Positions 1 to 9,059 of a stretch of 64,000 nucleotides of DNA are shown here, in pieces. The stretch's first letter is position 1; each line of letters starts with the position of its first letter. The stretch covers positions 1 to 64,000 of the forward strand of contig NZ_NKCN01000027.1 of assembly GCF_002245535.1 (NCBI RefSeq), read 5' to 3'. The notes under the pieces were generated by a model. That model was not told the origin of the DNA. It ran no database searches and saw only the letters and a list, made by a program, of their open reading frames with translations. This stretch comes from Mycobacterium lehmannii. GTDB lineage: Bacteria > Actinomycetota > Actinomycetes > Mycobacteriales > Mycobacteriaceae. The translations under genes were made by a program, and so were the position numbers.

Positions 1-73
1 GGACCGCGGCGGCCTTCTCCTCAGGGCTGTAACGGCGCGTCGTGGGCTTCCCGGCAGACTGTTCCTTCGGCAT
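1..73 (-). CDS. IS3-family transposase OrfA, N-terminal fragment
   Basis: An ATG at 73 on the minus strand opens a frame that runs off the left edge, giving 24 residues starting MPKEQSAGKPTTRRYSPEEK. This lysine/arginine-rich start, with the R-R-Y-S/T-P-E-E-K-x-x-A-V pattern, is typical of the helix-turn-helix OrfA of IS3-family elements common in mycobacteria. OrfA binds the element ends and is normally fused to the DDE integrase OrfB by programmed frameshifting. Only the N-terminus is visible, so the subgroup and intactness cannot be judged. Confidence 0.65.
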   Translation of the reverse strand, partial: MPKEQSAGKPTTRRYSPEEKAAAV

Positions 74-111
74 ACCTGCATCCTCGTTTCCAAGGTCAGG
101 AGCCTCCAACA
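1..111 (-). mobile_element. End of an IS3-family insertion sequence (partial)
   Basis: The left edge of the window carries the first codons of an IS3-type transposase OrfA reading leftward, plus its leader. On the minus strand the element would begin with TG at about position 111, as IS3-family ends do. Immediately to the right a different reading frame continues as an LpqN/LpqT-like lipoprotein. I infer that the element has inserted into that gene. The other end, the inverted repeat partner and the target duplication lie outside the window, so the exact boundary is a guess from the TG end and from where lipoprotein similarity resumes. Confidence 0.55.
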
Positions 112-423
112 TTTCCAGGGCGATTCAACGCGGCGAAGATCTTCGAGTACGCGCCGGAGCAACTGGAGGAAATGGCCGAGTTCAAACCATTGGGAGAACC
201 CACGAGGGGCTCCTTCGGCGGCTTCGACTCGATTTCGTTCGCCGGCAATTTCATGGACAACGGCAAGCCGCGATTCGTCGCTCAAAAGACGGTCGTGGTG
301 CCGGCCGCCGACGGCCTATTCGTCCTTCAGCTGAATGCGGACAGTCCCGAGAGCGAGCAGAACGTGGTGCTCGATGCCATCAAGGTGATCGATGAACAGA
401 CGACCATCAGGCCGCCGTCGTGA
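112..423 (+). pseudogene. LpqN/LpqT-family lipoprotein, C-terminal fragment cut by IS insertion
   Basis: The frame is open from the IS junction to the stop at 421-423 and encodes about 103 residues. It contains the typical LpqN/LpqT C-terminal pattern: FKPLGEPTRGSFGGFDSISF, then an Ala-Gln-Lys-Thr strand, then LFVLQLNADSP, then VIDEQTTI. Intact members are about 200-230 residues with a lipoprotein signal peptide. Both the signal and the first half are missing here, replaced by the IS3-type end, so the gene is almost certainly inactive. An internal ATG at 172 opens only the last 83 codons and is not a credible start. Family members are surface lipoproteins of unclear function, and some bind mycolate transfer or adhesion partners. 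Confidence 0.65.
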
Positions 424-475
424 TCACCGGCATCCGTGACCCATGGACCCCGCTTACCGACGGAGACGCATCGAT

Positions 476-790
476 ATGAGAATCCGGACATCGGCTCCAG
501 CCGCCCTGTTGGCTTCGGTGTGCAGCGCCGTAGTGATCTCGTGGTCCCTCGTGGCCGCGCCTGCGGCGGTTGCGCAGTGCACGGCCGGCGAGGTGTGGGA
601 CCAGCGCACCGGGGTGTGCTGGGACCAGTCGCAGACCTCACTGGGGGTCTCGGGCACCGGCGGCTGGTGCAAACCGGGGAGGATCGGACTGTGCATTGCG
701 GCCTGGCAGAACTCGCAGGTCCCCGGCGCGAACCTCAGTCCCGCCCCGCCCGCGGGCCCGGCGCCACGCTCGACTTGGCCTCGCGGCTGA
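476..790 (+). CDS. Small secreted cysteine-containing protein
   Basis: A 104-residue protein with a clear Sec signal peptide: MRIRTSAP, a hydrophobic stretch, then AAPAAVAQC, with cleavage probably after AVA. The mature part is about 70 residues and has four Cys (QC, VCW, WCK, LCI) that could form two disulfides, two of them next to Trp, followed by a Pro/Ala-rich tail. The ATG at 476 is preferred over the ATG at 443 because it places the positive charges directly before the hydrophobic core. Similar small exported proteins occur across Mycobacterium with no known function. It follows the IS-disrupted lipoprotein fragment on the same strand. Confidence 0.6.
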   Translation: MRIRTSAPAALLASVCSAVVISWSLVAAPAAVAQCTAGEVWDQRTGVCWDQSQTSLGVSGTGGWCKPGRIGLCIAAWQNSQVPGANLSPAPPAGPAPRSTWPRG

Positions 791-805
791 CGTCCGCCTA
801 AAGCA

Positions 806-1300
806 TCAGGACGGCGCCGTCCACGGGGTCAACCGAGGAATCCACGCGCGCACGTTTGCACGGTACGTCTCGTACTGCAAACGATAGGTCCGGACCAGGG
901 TGGGCTCTTCGTACCACCGCACGAACGACGCGGTGACCGCCCATGCGATCGCGGCGTACAACACCAGCCACAGGTTGGCGAAAAGCACTGCCTGGCCGAG
1001 GATCGCGATGATCAGACCGACGTACATCGGGTTGCGGACGAACCGGTTGAACCCGGTCACGACCAGCCGCTGGGTTGGCGCGACGGGCATGGGAGTGCCG
1101 CCTGCCCTGACGAATTCGATGAACGCGTGGATGGGCGGGAACAGGCCGGCGACGATCATGATCCCGCCCAACACCACGCGCCACGCCGGAGCGTCGGAAA
1201 GCTCCCAGCCCGTGATCAACCACGGGCCGACCCCGACGACTGTGCCGGGCGCCACCACGAAGAAGGCAGCCGAGGCGACCGCAGCGGTGCTGGTCCGCAC
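806..1300 (-). CDS. Isoprenylcysteine carboxyl methyltransferase-like membrane protein
   Basis: A protein of about 164 residues with four or five membrane segments. The C-terminal half has the ICMT/phospholipid-methyltransferase signature: TGFNRFVRNPMYVGLII, then a membrane segment, then WYEEPTLVRTYRLQYETYRA, where the Arg-Asn-Pro-x-Tyr and the Glu-Glu/Phe-Tyr elements form the SAM site. In bacteria such proteins methylate lipids or small molecules at the membrane, and the substrate is unknown here. A GTG at 1300 lies five bases after the stop of the upstream VOC gene, so the two are probably co-transcribed and translationally linked. No better start is visible in this frame before the overlap. 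Confidence 0.75.
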   Translation of the reverse strand: MRTSTAAVASAAFFVVAPGTVVGVGPWLITGWELSDAPAWRVVLGGIMIVAGLFPPIHAFIEFVRAGGTPMPVAPTQRLVVTGFNRFVRNPMYVGLIIAILGQAVLFANLWLVLYAAIAWAVTASFVRWYEEPTLVRTYRLQYETYRANVRAWIPRLTPWTAPS

Positions 1301-1305
1301 GTGCG

Positions 1306-1743
1306 CTACCCCGTGATGGCCGAGATGTCCGCGAGTTGGGTCAGGCGCACGCTGTTGCCCGACGGATCGCGGAATCCACAGTCGATGCCGTAGGGAATTT
1401 CGTGGGGTTCCTCCGTGAACTCGACTCCGCGCGAACACATTTCCTCGTAGGAGGCCTGGCAGTTCTCCGTCGTGAGAAACACGGTGCCCGCGAAGCCCTT
1501 GGCGGTCAGGTCCAGTACCTGCTTGCGGGTCGGCTCGTCCATGACCGGTTGGCCGGGTACGGCCATCAGCACGATCGACACGTCGTCCTGGCCCGGCGGT
1601 CCGACAGTCAACCATCGGAAGATGCCGTCGACATCAGGCAGTGAAACATCCTGCCGCACTTCCATACCGACCTTCTCGGTCCAGAATCTCAGTGCGGCTT
1701 CTTGGTCATGTACCCACAGGTGGGCGCTTGCGATTTTGATCAT
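1306..1743 (-). CDS. VOC superfamily (glyoxalase/bleomycin-resistance-like) protein
   Basis: A 145-residue single-chain VOC protein made of two beta-alpha-beta-beta-beta modules, starting MIKIASAHLWVHDQEAALRF. The C-terminal module carries the metal-ligand-type Glu/Gly region (GIDCGFRDPSGNSVRLTQ). Members include glyoxalases, dioxygenases and antibiotic-binding proteins, and the sequence does not decide between them. It sits between an AraC regulator eight bases upstream and a membrane methyltransferase five bases downstream. This AraC-VOC arrangement is a common actinobacterial pair in which the regulator controls the VOC gene. Confidence 0.8.
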   Translation of the reverse strand: MIKIASAHLWVHDQEAALRFWTEKVGMEVRQDVSLPDVDGIFRWLTVGPPGQDDVSIVLMAVPGQPVMDEPTRKQVLDLTAKGFAGTVFLTTENCQASYEEMCSRGVEFTEEPHEIPYGIDCGFRDPSGNSVRLTQLADISAITG

Positions 1744-1752
1744 GGCTGAACG

Positions 1753-2208
1753 CTACGACCGCCCGACTTTCCTCGTCTTCTCCCCGTGTGCTGTCTTGGG
1801 CACCCGACTGTCGGCGGGAGGTCGGGTGTCGCGCTTGAGGATGCAACTCGGAATCCGGGCATGGACGGCCGCGGGCGGAAGACTCGCGCGGTACGCGGCC
1901 GGCGGCAGCCCGTACACCCGGGCGAAGCTGGTGGTGAACGACCCGACGCTCTGCAGGCCCACCATCACGCAGACATCGGCGACCGAGCGGTCGGTGTAGC
2001 GCAGCAGCGCGGCCGCACGTTCCAGGCGACGGGTCTGCAGGTAGGCGCGCGGTGTTTCGCCGAAGGTGCGGGTGAACATCCTGCTGAAGTGCGCGCGCGA
2101 CAGCCCGGCGGCCGCGGCGAGGTCGTCGACGGTGATCGCCTCGGCATAGCGCGCGTCGACCAGATCCTTGGCGCGCAGCAGATAGCGCGCCGGAGGCACC
2201 CGGGCCAT
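1753..2208 (-). CDS. AraC-family transcriptional regulator, DNA-binding domain only
   Basis: A 151-residue protein consisting essentially of the AraC double helix-turn-helix. Helix-turn-helix 1 spans about residues 20-60 (ITVDDLAAAAGLSRAHFSRM). Helix-turn-helix 2 includes SVADVCVMVGLQSVGSFTTS and the family signature near residues 75-110, ending YGLPPAAYR. The usual N-terminal ligand domain is absent, so ligand control, if any, is indirect. The tail after residue 115 is basic and low in complexity. It is the first gene of a three-gene leftward set (AraC, VOC, methyltransferase) and probably regulates it. Confidence 0.85.
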   Translation of the reverse strand: MARVPPARYLLRAKDLVDARYAEAITVDDLAAAAGLSRAHFSRMFTRTFGETPRAYLQTRRLERAAALLRYTDRSVADVCVMVGLQSVGSFTTSFARVYGLPPAAYRASLPPAAVHARIPSCILKRDTRPPADSRVPKTAHGEKTRKVGRS

Positions 2209-2261
2209 GCGCCAAGTATGTCGAACTCGCGGAACAGCGGCGACACCCAGTACGTTGAACC

Positions 2262-2690
<429 letters not shown>

Positions 2691-2712
2691 TGGCCGGGTG
2701 GGCCGGGCCGCG

Positions 2713-4194
2713 CTACCGTGCCTTGCGCACCGCCTTGGCGAGCTTCTTGAGCGCGCCTTCCAACTGCTCCCGCGAGCGGTGCGCCAGTTCCTCCTCCATC
2801 CGGAAGAGCAGACCGTAGGTGAACGTGTCCTCGCCCGCGGCGTGCGCGGCATCGGCCTGCTGGCTGAGGTGGGTCCGGCTGACGACGCTGTCCTGGTGGT
2901 CACCCAGCAGCGACTGAATGCTCTTGGCCCGATCCGAGACCTTGGACTCGCCGGTCGCCGCTGCCGTGTATCGAAGACGTTTAGCGCCCTTGCGAATTCG
3001 ATGCAACGCCTCGTCTTTGTCGTCGTCGGCTTCAGCCGCGGCGGCCGCCTTCGCCGCTTTGCGCACCCGCTTGTAGGCCGCGTCGATCGTCGCCTGGGTG
3101 CGCTCATCTTCGTCCTGTGACAGCGCCGGCTCCGCGGCGACCAACCCTTCGAGCGCGTCGAGCAGCCGGAAGTAACGCTGGGACCGCATGGCGATCAGCG
3201 ACCGGCGCAGCCCGGCCGCATAGCGACGGTTGGCCCCGTCGACCAGCCGCTCCCGCACCGGCCCGCGGACCAACGCCGCCGGCAACTCGCCGAGGGCCTC
3301 CTCGTAACGTTCGGCCAGCACTTCGGCGTCGCGCGCCACTCCCAGAATTGCGGCCAGTTGCTTGAGCTCGTCGAGAATCCAGGCGTCGTCGGAGATGCCG
3401 AACACATCCCGAGAGGTCTGCAACAGGCTGCGGATCTTGCGCGTCGTCACCCGCATCTGGTGCACCGAGTCCGGCACGTCGGCGCGCACCGCGCGGTCCC
3501 ACTCGATCAGCTGCTCGACCTGTTCGGCCACCGCACGGTGCACGACGTCGCTCGATGCGGAGGCAGTCTCCGGTGCCGACGACTCCGCCAACACCCGCGC
3601 CAACTTCGAACCGCTGGCCGCGGCTTCGGCGCCGGCGTCGATCAGCCGGTTCGACAGCCGGTCGAGCAGTTCCCGGTCGGCACCATCGGTAAGTTCGAGT
3701 TCCCATTCGCGCCACGCCTGCTCAGGGCCGCCCGGCTCGGCCGACGCCGTCACGTGGTCGTCACAGAACTCCGCGACCGGCGTCCCGTCGGGACCGTAGA
3801 GCATGTTGACGGTGCGCCGGGTCGAGATGCGCGCGACGGGGCGCAGCGGATGGTCGCGCACGATGGCCAGCACGATGTCGCGCAGCGCCTCGGGCACCTC
3901 GTTCTCATCGCCGAGAGGCTCCCTGACCTCCGTGCGGGCGTCGGGGCCCGCGGGGAGTTTGAGATGCCATCCTTCGTCCGGACCGCCGGTGCGCCTGCGC
4001 AGCGTGATACGCCGCGCCGCGAGGTCGTGATCGGGGGTATCGAAGTACACGGCCTCCAGGTGGTGCGCGGGCGATCCCTCGACCCGGGCCACCGCCGACA
4101 ACCCTTCGAACGACGGTGCCACGGTCGATTCGCCGACGTCGAACTTGCGCTCGACCTCCAGATGCCGCGTCGACTTGTCGCTGGATTTGCCCAT
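2713..4194 (-). CDS. CYTH and CHAD domain protein
   Basis: A 493-residue protein, homologous in position and architecture to Rv2226. The N-terminal CYTH domain (about residues 10-210) begins with the E-x-E-x-K-type signature (LEVERKFDVG) and has alternating charged strands that form a tunnel binding triphosphates and metal. The C-terminal CHAD domain (about 230-490) is helical and rich in His/Arg/Lys, with HQMRVTTRKIRSLLQTSRDV and ALHRIRKGAKRLRY, which bind polyphosphate. Known relatives bind polyphosphate granules or hydrolyse triphosphates. The frame is open far upstream, but the ATG at 4194 gives the family-typical start and lies just before the divergent enoyl-CoA hydratase gene. Confidence 0.88.
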   Translation of the reverse strand: MGKSSDKSTRHLEVERKFDVGESTVAPSFEGLSAVARVEGSPAHHLEAVYFDTPDHDLAARRITLRRRTGGPDEGWHLKLPAGPDARTEVREPLGDENEVPEALRDIVLAIVRDHPLRPVARISTRRTVNMLYGPDGTPVAEFCDDHVTASAEPGGPEQAWREWELELTDGADRELLDRLSNRLIDAGAEAAASGSKLARVLAESSAPETASASSDVVHRAVAEQVEQLIEWDRAVRADVPDSVHQMRVTTRKIRSLLQTSRDVFGISDDAWILDELKQLAAILGVARDAEVLAERYEEALGELPAALVRGPVRERLVDGANRRYAAGLRRSLIAMRSQRYFRLLDALEGLVAAEPALSQDEDERTQATIDAAYKRVRKAAKAAAAAEADDDKDEALHRIRKGAKRLRYTAAATGESKVSDRAKSIQSLLGDHQDSVVSRTHLSQQADAAHAAGEDTFTYGLLFRMEEELAHRSREQLEGALKKLAKAVRKAR

Positions 4195-4269
4195 GGTGCG
4201 AGACAGATTGCCACATGCAGGTGAACACGGGGGAACGGATGCCGAGGACGGAGAAGATAGTGTCCCTGT

Positions 4270-5049
4270 GTGACCGAATACGAAACGCTGACCTTCGAGC
4301 AGACCGGTGCCATCGCCCGCATCACGCTGAATCGGCCGGATGCCGCAAACGGCATGAACGGCACCATGACTCGCGAGCTGGCCGCGGCGGCCAAGCAGTG
4401 CGACACCGCCGCGACCAAGGTCGTGGTGCTCACCGGGTCGGGCCGGTTCTTCTGCGCCGGTGGTGATTTGAAGGACTTCGCATCGGCGCCGGACCGCGGC
4501 GCGCAGATCAAGGGCGTCGCCGACGATCTGCACCGGGCGATCTCGACGTTCGCTCGGATGAACGCGGTCGTGATCACCGCCGTCAACGGCACCGCGGCCG
4601 GCGCGGGATTCTCGCTCGCGGTGACCGGCGACCTGGTGCTGGCCGCCGAGTCGGCATCGTTCACGATGGCCTACACCCGCGTCGGCCTCAGCCCCGACGG
4701 CAGCGCCTCCTACTACCTTCCGCGGCTCATCGGGATCACCAAGACCAAGGAACTCATGCTCACCAACCGCACCCTCACCGCGCAGGAGGCCTCGCAGTGG
4801 GGCCTGGTGACCGAGGTGGTCCCCGACGCCGAACTGGCCGACCGGGCCTCGAAGCTGGCCGATCAGATGGCGGCCACCTCGGCCGGTTCGAACGGTGGGG
4901 TCAAGCAGCTGCTGCTTACAACGTTCGGCAACGGGCTCGAGGAACAGATGGAACTCGAGGGACGGCTGATCGCCGCCCGCGCTGTCTCCAACGACGGCCG
5001 AGAAGGCGTCGACGCCTTCCTGGCCAAGCGAAAAGCCGAGTTCGCCTAG
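4270..5049 (+). CDS. Enoyl-CoA hydratase/isomerase family protein
   Basis: A 259-residue crotonase-fold protein. The CoA-binding and oxyanion-hole segments are visible: GRFFCAGGDLKDF near residues 56-70 and NGTAAGAGFSLAVTGDLVLA near residues 103-122. The usual first catalytic Glu region reads AAGAGFSLAVTGD, and the second acidic position falls in GLSPDGSAS, where classical hydratases have Glu, so the exact reaction (hydration, isomerisation or other) is not certain. It starts at GTG 4270, and its stop overlaps the convergent panB stop by four bases. Confidence 0.85.
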   Translation: MTEYETLTFEQTGAIARITLNRPDAANGMNGTMTRELAAAAKQCDTAATKVVVLTGSGRFFCAGGDLKDFASAPDRGAQIKGVADDLHRAISTFARMNAVVITAVNGTAAGAGFSLAVTGDLVLAAESASFTMAYTRVGLSPDGSASYYLPRLIGITKTKELMLTNRTLTAQEASQWGLVTEVVPDAELADRASKLADQMAATSAGSNGGVKQLLLTTFGNGLEEQMELEGRLIAARAVSNDGREGVDAFLAKRKAEFA

Positions 5050-5909
5050 AAGGAGTGCTCGTCGGCGGGGAACACCCCGCTGGCCACCTCGTCGGCGTAC
5101 TGCTCTGCGGCGCGGCGCAATTCGGCACCGACGTCGCCGAAGCGCTTCACGAACTTCGCGGTTTTGCCGTTGGTCATACCGGCCATGTCCTGCCACACCA
5201 GCACCTGCGCGTCGCAGTTCGCGCCGGCGCCGATGCCGATCGTGGGGATGGTCAGCTTGCCGGTGATCTGAGTGGCCAGTTCGGCGGGCACCATCTCCAT
5301 GACGACGGTGAACGCGCCTGCTTCCTGCACGGCGATCGCGTCGTGAATGGTCTGCTCGGCGGCGTCACCGCGGCCCTGGACCCGGAATCCGCCCAGACCG
5401 TTGACGCTCTGCGGGGTGAACCCGATGTGGGCCATCACCGGGATGCCTGCCGCGCTCAGCGTTGCGATCTGCTCGGTCACACGCTCGCCGCCCTCGAGCT
5501 TGACCGCGTGCGCACCGGTCTCCTTCAGGAAGCGGGTCGCGGTGGCCAGCGCCTGCTGGGGCCCGCCCTCGTAGCTGCCGAAGGGTAGGTCGGCCACGAC
5601 CAGCGCATGCGGTGCACCGCGCACGACGCCGCGTACCAGCGGGATCAGCTCGTCGATCGACACGGGCACGGTGGTGTCGTAGCCGTAGACGACGTTGGCG
5701 GCCGAATCGCCGACCAACAGCACCGGGATGCCTGCCTCGTCGAAGATGCGGGCGGTGGAGTAGTCGTAGGCCGTGAGCATGGCCCATTTGTGGCCTTCGG
5801 CCTTCCACTTCTGCAGATGCAGGGTGCGGACCTTCGTCCGCGGAGCGGGCGGTTCGGCAGAAGTGCGTGGTTTGGCCTCGGCAGCCCCGTACACGGTCTG
5901 CTCAGACAT
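5046..5909 (-). CDS. panB: 3-methyl-2-oxobutanoate hydroxymethyltransferase
   Basis: A 287-residue protein. It transfers a hydroxymethyl group from 5,10-methylene-tetrahydrofolate to 2-oxoisovalerate to give ketopantoate, the first committed step of pantothenate and CoA synthesis. PanB motifs are clear: AMLTAYDYSTARIFDEAGIP, VGDSAANVVYGYDTTVPV with metal-binding Asp residues, AVKLEGGE, VMAHIGFTPQSVNGLGGF, and IPTIGIGAGANCDAQVLVW. Length and position next to hip1 and the CYTH/CHAD gene match Rv2225. The ATG at 5909 is the family start, with a variable N-terminal extension of about 25 residues as in other mycobacteria. Confidence 0.95.
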   Translation of the reverse strand: MSEQTVYGAAEAKPRTSAEPPAPRTKVRTLHLQKWKAEGHKWAMLTAYDYSTARIFDEAGIPVLLVGDSAANVVYGYDTTVPVSIDELIPLVRGVVRGAPHALVVADLPFGSYEGGPQQALATATRFLKETGAHAVKLEGGERVTEQIATLSAAGIPVMAHIGFTPQSVNGLGGFRVQGRGDAAEQTIHDAIAVQEAGAFTVVMEMVPAELATQITGKLTIPTIGIGAGANCDAQVLVWQDMAGMTNGKTAKFVKRFGDVGAELRRAAEQYADEVASGVFPADEHSF

Positions 5910-6069
5910 CGTTGTCCCCCAATTGGGTGGGTCGGGTCGAATCCTCGAGGCCGAAATCGGTCCCCGGGTTCGCTGACGCCCCTCAGTCTGCCACTCTGTG
6001 CGCGAGATGTTAAAAGGCCTGTTGAGTGGATTTGCTCACACCCGGCGTCACCGGGCATAACATTCCGAC

Positions 6070-7461
6070 ATGCAACGGCTCAGCGGGCTCGACGCCAGCT
6101 TCTTGTACCTCGAGACCGCGCAGCAGCCGCTGCATGTGTGTTCGATCCTCGAACTCGACACCTCGACGATGCCCGGCGGCTACACGTTCGACCGGTTCCG
6201 GGACGAGTTGAACATGCGGATCAAGGCGATGCCGGAGTTCCGCGACAAGCTGGCCGACACCCGGTTCAACCTCGACCATCCGGTGTGGGTGGAGGACAAG
6301 GACTTCGACGTCGACCGCCATCTGCATCGCATCGGCCTGCCCGCGCCCGGGGGCCCCCGCGAGCTCGCGGAGATCTGCGGACATATCGCGTCGCTGCCGC
6401 TCGACCGCACCCGCCCGCTGTGGGAGAAGTGGGTGATCGAGAACATCGACGGGACCAACCCGCAGGACGGCGGGCGTCTCGTGGTGATGACGAAGGTGCA
6501 CCATGCAGGCGTCGACGGAGTCACCGGCGCGAGCATGATGTCGCAGCTGTGCAGCACCGAACCCGACGCCCCGCCACCGGATCCCGTCGACGGTTCCGGT
6601 GACGCGAGCTCACTGGAGATCGCGATCTCCGGTGCGGTCAAGTTCGCCACCCGACCGCTGAAGCTGGCCAGCGCGGTGCCCATGACCGTCTCCTCGGTGG
6701 TCGACACGGTCCGTCGCGCCCGCTCGGGCCTCTCGATGGCGCCGCCGTTCGCCGCCCCGAGGACGGTGTTCAACATGAACGTCACCGGGCACCGCAACGT
6801 CGCGTTCGCGCAACTGGATCTCGAGGACATCAAGACCGTCAAGAACCACTTCGGGGTCAAGGTCAACGACGTGGTGATGGCGCTGGTGTCCGGCGTGCTG
6901 CGCAAATACCTCGCCGACCGCGGCCAGCTGCCGGAGAACTCGCTCGTCGCGATGGTGCCGGTCTCCGTGCACGACAAGTCCGACCGGCCCGGGCGTAACC
7001 AGGTGTCGGGGATGTTCTCGCGGCTGGAGACCCACATCGAGGATCCAGCGGCCCGGCTGAAATCGATCGCCGAGGCGAATTCGGTTGCCAAACAACACAG
7101 TTCGGCGATCGGTGCGACCCTGTTGCAGGACTGGACACAGTTCGCCGCCCCGGCGGTATTCGGTGTCGCGATGCGCGTCTACGCCTCGAGCCGGCTCAGC
7201 GGTGCGCGGCCGGTGCACAACCTCGTCATCTCCAATGTTCCGGGCCCGCAGGTGCCGCTGTACTACCTGGGCTGCGAGGCCAAGGCGATGTATCCGCTCG
7301 GGCCGATCTTCCACGGGTCGGGTCTCAACATCACCGTGATGTCGCTGTCCGGGTCGCTGAACGTCGGCATCGTGTCCTGCCCGGAACTGCTGCCCGACCT
7401 GTGGGATATGGCCGACGACTTCTCCGCGGCCCTCGACGAGCTGTTGGCCGCCACGCGATAG
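6070..7461 (+). CDS. Wax ester synthase/diacylglycerol acyltransferase (WS/DGAT) family protein
   Basis: A 463-residue protein with the canonical start MQRLSGLDASFLYLET and the active-site motif HHAGVDG at residues 144-150 (the HHxxxDG catalytic histidine motif). Later landmarks are the conserved NDVVMALVSG and VHNLVISNVPGP segments. Family members esterify diacylglycerol or fatty alcohols with acyl-CoA to make triacylglycerol or wax esters at the membrane. Mycobacteria carry many paralogues, and I cannot say which one this is. It is not in the corresponding M. tuberculosis interval between panB and hip1, so it is an addition here. It runs divergently from panB. Confidence 0.92.
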   Translation: MQRLSGLDASFLYLETAQQPLHVCSILELDTSTMPGGYTFDRFRDELNMRIKAMPEFRDKLADTRFNLDHPVWVEDKDFDVDRHLHRIGLPAPGGPRELAEICGHIASLPLDRTRPLWEKWVIENIDGTNPQDGGRLVVMTKVHHAGVDGVTGASMMSQLCSTEPDAPPPDPVDGSGDASSLEIAISGAVKFATRPLKLASAVPMTVSSVVDTVRRARSGLSMAPPFAAPRTVFNMNVTGHRNVAFAQLDLEDIKTVKNHFGVKVNDVVMALVSGVLRKYLADRGQLPENSLVAMVPVSVHDKSDRPGRNQVSGMFSRLETHIEDPAARLKSIAEANSVAKQHSSAIGATLLQDWTQFAAPAVFGVAMRVYASSRLSGARPVHNLVISNVPGPQVPLYYLGCEAKAMYPLGPIFHGSGLNITVMSLSGSLNVGIVSCPELLPDLWDMADDFSAALDELLAATR

Positions 7462-7506
7462 CGCCCTAGCCAGCGGCGATGAGGGTTCATGGCAGCATGT
7501 TGAGCC

Positions 7507-9024
7507 ATGAACGCCAAGATCGGGGTCTTCGCGACCACTGTGCTGCTCGCGGCCACCGGATGCAGCCAACTGGTCGACGGCCGCGCCGTCGTCGCGGTGC
7601 CGCCACCAGGCACCCCGATCGAATGGGCCAAATGCCAGACCGAACAGTCCGACGAGTCGCGGATTCCCGCCGACGCCGAGTGCGGCATGCTGTCGGTCCC
7701 GGTGGACTACGACGAGCCCGACGGAGACGTCGCCCGCATCGCGATGGTCCGGTTCAAGGCCACCGGCGACAAGATCGGCTCGCTGATCATCAACCCCGGA
7801 GGGCCGGGGGAGTCCGGTGTGGAGGCCGCCGCGAGCATCGTCGGCTCGCTGCCCGAGTCGGTGCGCCAACGCTTCGACCTCGTCGGCTTCGATCCTCGTG
7901 GCGTCGCGAACTCCACCCCCGCGCTGTGGTGCAACTCCGACGCCGACAACGACCGGCTGCGCGCCGAACCCCAGGTCGACTACTCGCCGGAGGGGGTTGC
8001 CGAGATCGAGAAGGAGACCAAGGAGTTCGTCCAGCGCTGCGAGGACAAGATGGGCAAGGAGTTCCTCGCCAACGTCGGGACCGTGAATGTGGCCAAGGAT
8101 CTCGAGGCGATGCGCCAAGCGCTCGGTGACGAGAAACTGACCTACCTCGGCTACTCCTACGGCACCCGCATCGGCGCCACCTATGCCGAGAACTACCCGG
8201 ACAAGGTGCGCGCGATGGTCCTCGACGGGGCGGTCGATCCCAACGCCGATCCCACCGAGGCCAACGTCCGCCAAGCCGCAGCCTTCCAGACCGCGTTCAA
8301 CGACTACGCCGCCGATTGTGCGCAGAACCCCGCCTGCCCGCTGGGCACCGACCCTTCGAAAGCCAACGACGTCTACCACAGCCTGGTCGATCCGCTGGTG
8401 GAAAAGCCGCTGCGGACGCGGGATCCGCGGGGGCTGAGCTACTCCGACGCCATCGTCGGGACCATCCTGCCGCTGTACTCGCCGGACCTGTGGCGGCACC
8501 TGACGCAGGCGCTCAGCGAGATGGAGCGGGGCGCCGGTGACACCATGCTTGCGCTGGCCGATCTGTACATGGGCCGCGACGCGCAGGGTCATTACAACAA
8601 CTCGACCGACGTACGGGTCGCGGTCAACTGCGTGGACAAGCCCGCCGTCACCGACCGCGCGAAGGTCGTCGAGGAGGACCGGCGGGTGCGCGAGGCGGCG
8701 CCGTTCATGAGCTATGGCGAGTTCACCGGGCACGCACCGTTGGGCACGTGCGCGTTCTGGCCCGTGCCGCCGACGAGCGAACCGCATGAACTCCAGGTGG
8801 AGGGGCTGCCACCGACGCTCGTGGTGTCGACGACCAACGATCCCGCGACGCCGTACCAGGCTGGTGTGGAGCTGGCCAAGCAACTCGGTGGGACTCTGGT
8901 GACGTTCCAGGGCACCCAGCACACTGTGGTGTTCCAGGGCAACAACTGCGTCGACGACATCGCGGCCAACTACCTCGTCGACCTGACGCTGCCGCCGACC
9001 GACACCACCTGCTCCTCGGACTGA
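7507..9024 (+). CDS. caeA: Hip1/CaeA-type lipoprotein serine hydrolase
   Basis: A 505-residue cell-envelope alpha/beta hydrolase of the TAP-like protease family, orthologous in position to Rv2224c (Hip1/CaeA). A short lipoprotein signal ends in the lipobox LAATGC (Cys19). The nucleophile elbow GYSYG puts the catalytic Ser at 217, with Asp445 in TNDPATPYQ and His472 in GTQHTVVFQ. Oxyanion features (NPGGPGESG) and the C-terminal TAP-like domain are present. Hip1 cleaves GroEL2 and affects envelope integrity and host responses in M. tuberculosis. M. tuberculosis has a second copy (Rv2223c) beside it, and here only one copy is present. Confidence 0.9.
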   Translation: MNAKIGVFATTVLLAATGCSQLVDGRAVVAVPPPGTPIEWAKCQTEQSDESRIPADAECGMLSVPVDYDEPDGDVARIAMVRFKATGDKIGSLIINPGGPGESGVEAAASIVGSLPESVRQRFDLVGFDPRGVANSTPALWCNSDADNDRLRAEPQVDYSPEGVAEIEKETKEFVQRCEDKMGKEFLANVGTVNVAKDLEAMRQALGDEKLTYLGYSYGTRIGATYAENYPDKVRAMVLDGAVDPNADPTEANVRQAAAFQTAFNDYAADCAQNPACPLGTDPSKANDVYHSLVDPLVEKPLRTRDPRGLSYSDAIVGTILPLYSPDLWRHLTQALSEMERGAGDTMLALADLYMGRDAQGHYNNSTDVRVAVNCVDKPAVTDRAKVVEEDRRVREAAPFMSYGEFTGHAPLGTCAFWPVPPTSEPHELQVEGLPPTLVVSTTNDPATPYQAGVELAKQLGGTLVTFQGTQHTVVFQGNNCVDDIAANYLVDLTLPPTDTTCSSD

Positions 9025-9059
9025 TCACCGGCGGGGCGTCTTCGGCTGGGCTGTGACCG

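Noticed and set aside
2713..5196. A leftward open frame of more than 800 codons across the CYTH/CHAD, enoyl-CoA hydratase and panB end region
   Set aside because: Only the part from ATG 4194 has family similarity; the rest is the antisense of the enoyl-CoA hydratase gene and is open because of high GC.
6610..8922. A long leftward open frame opposite the WS/DGAT and caeA genes
   Set aside because: It is the reverse strand of two well-supported genes, is rich in His, Arg and Gly, and shows no domain.
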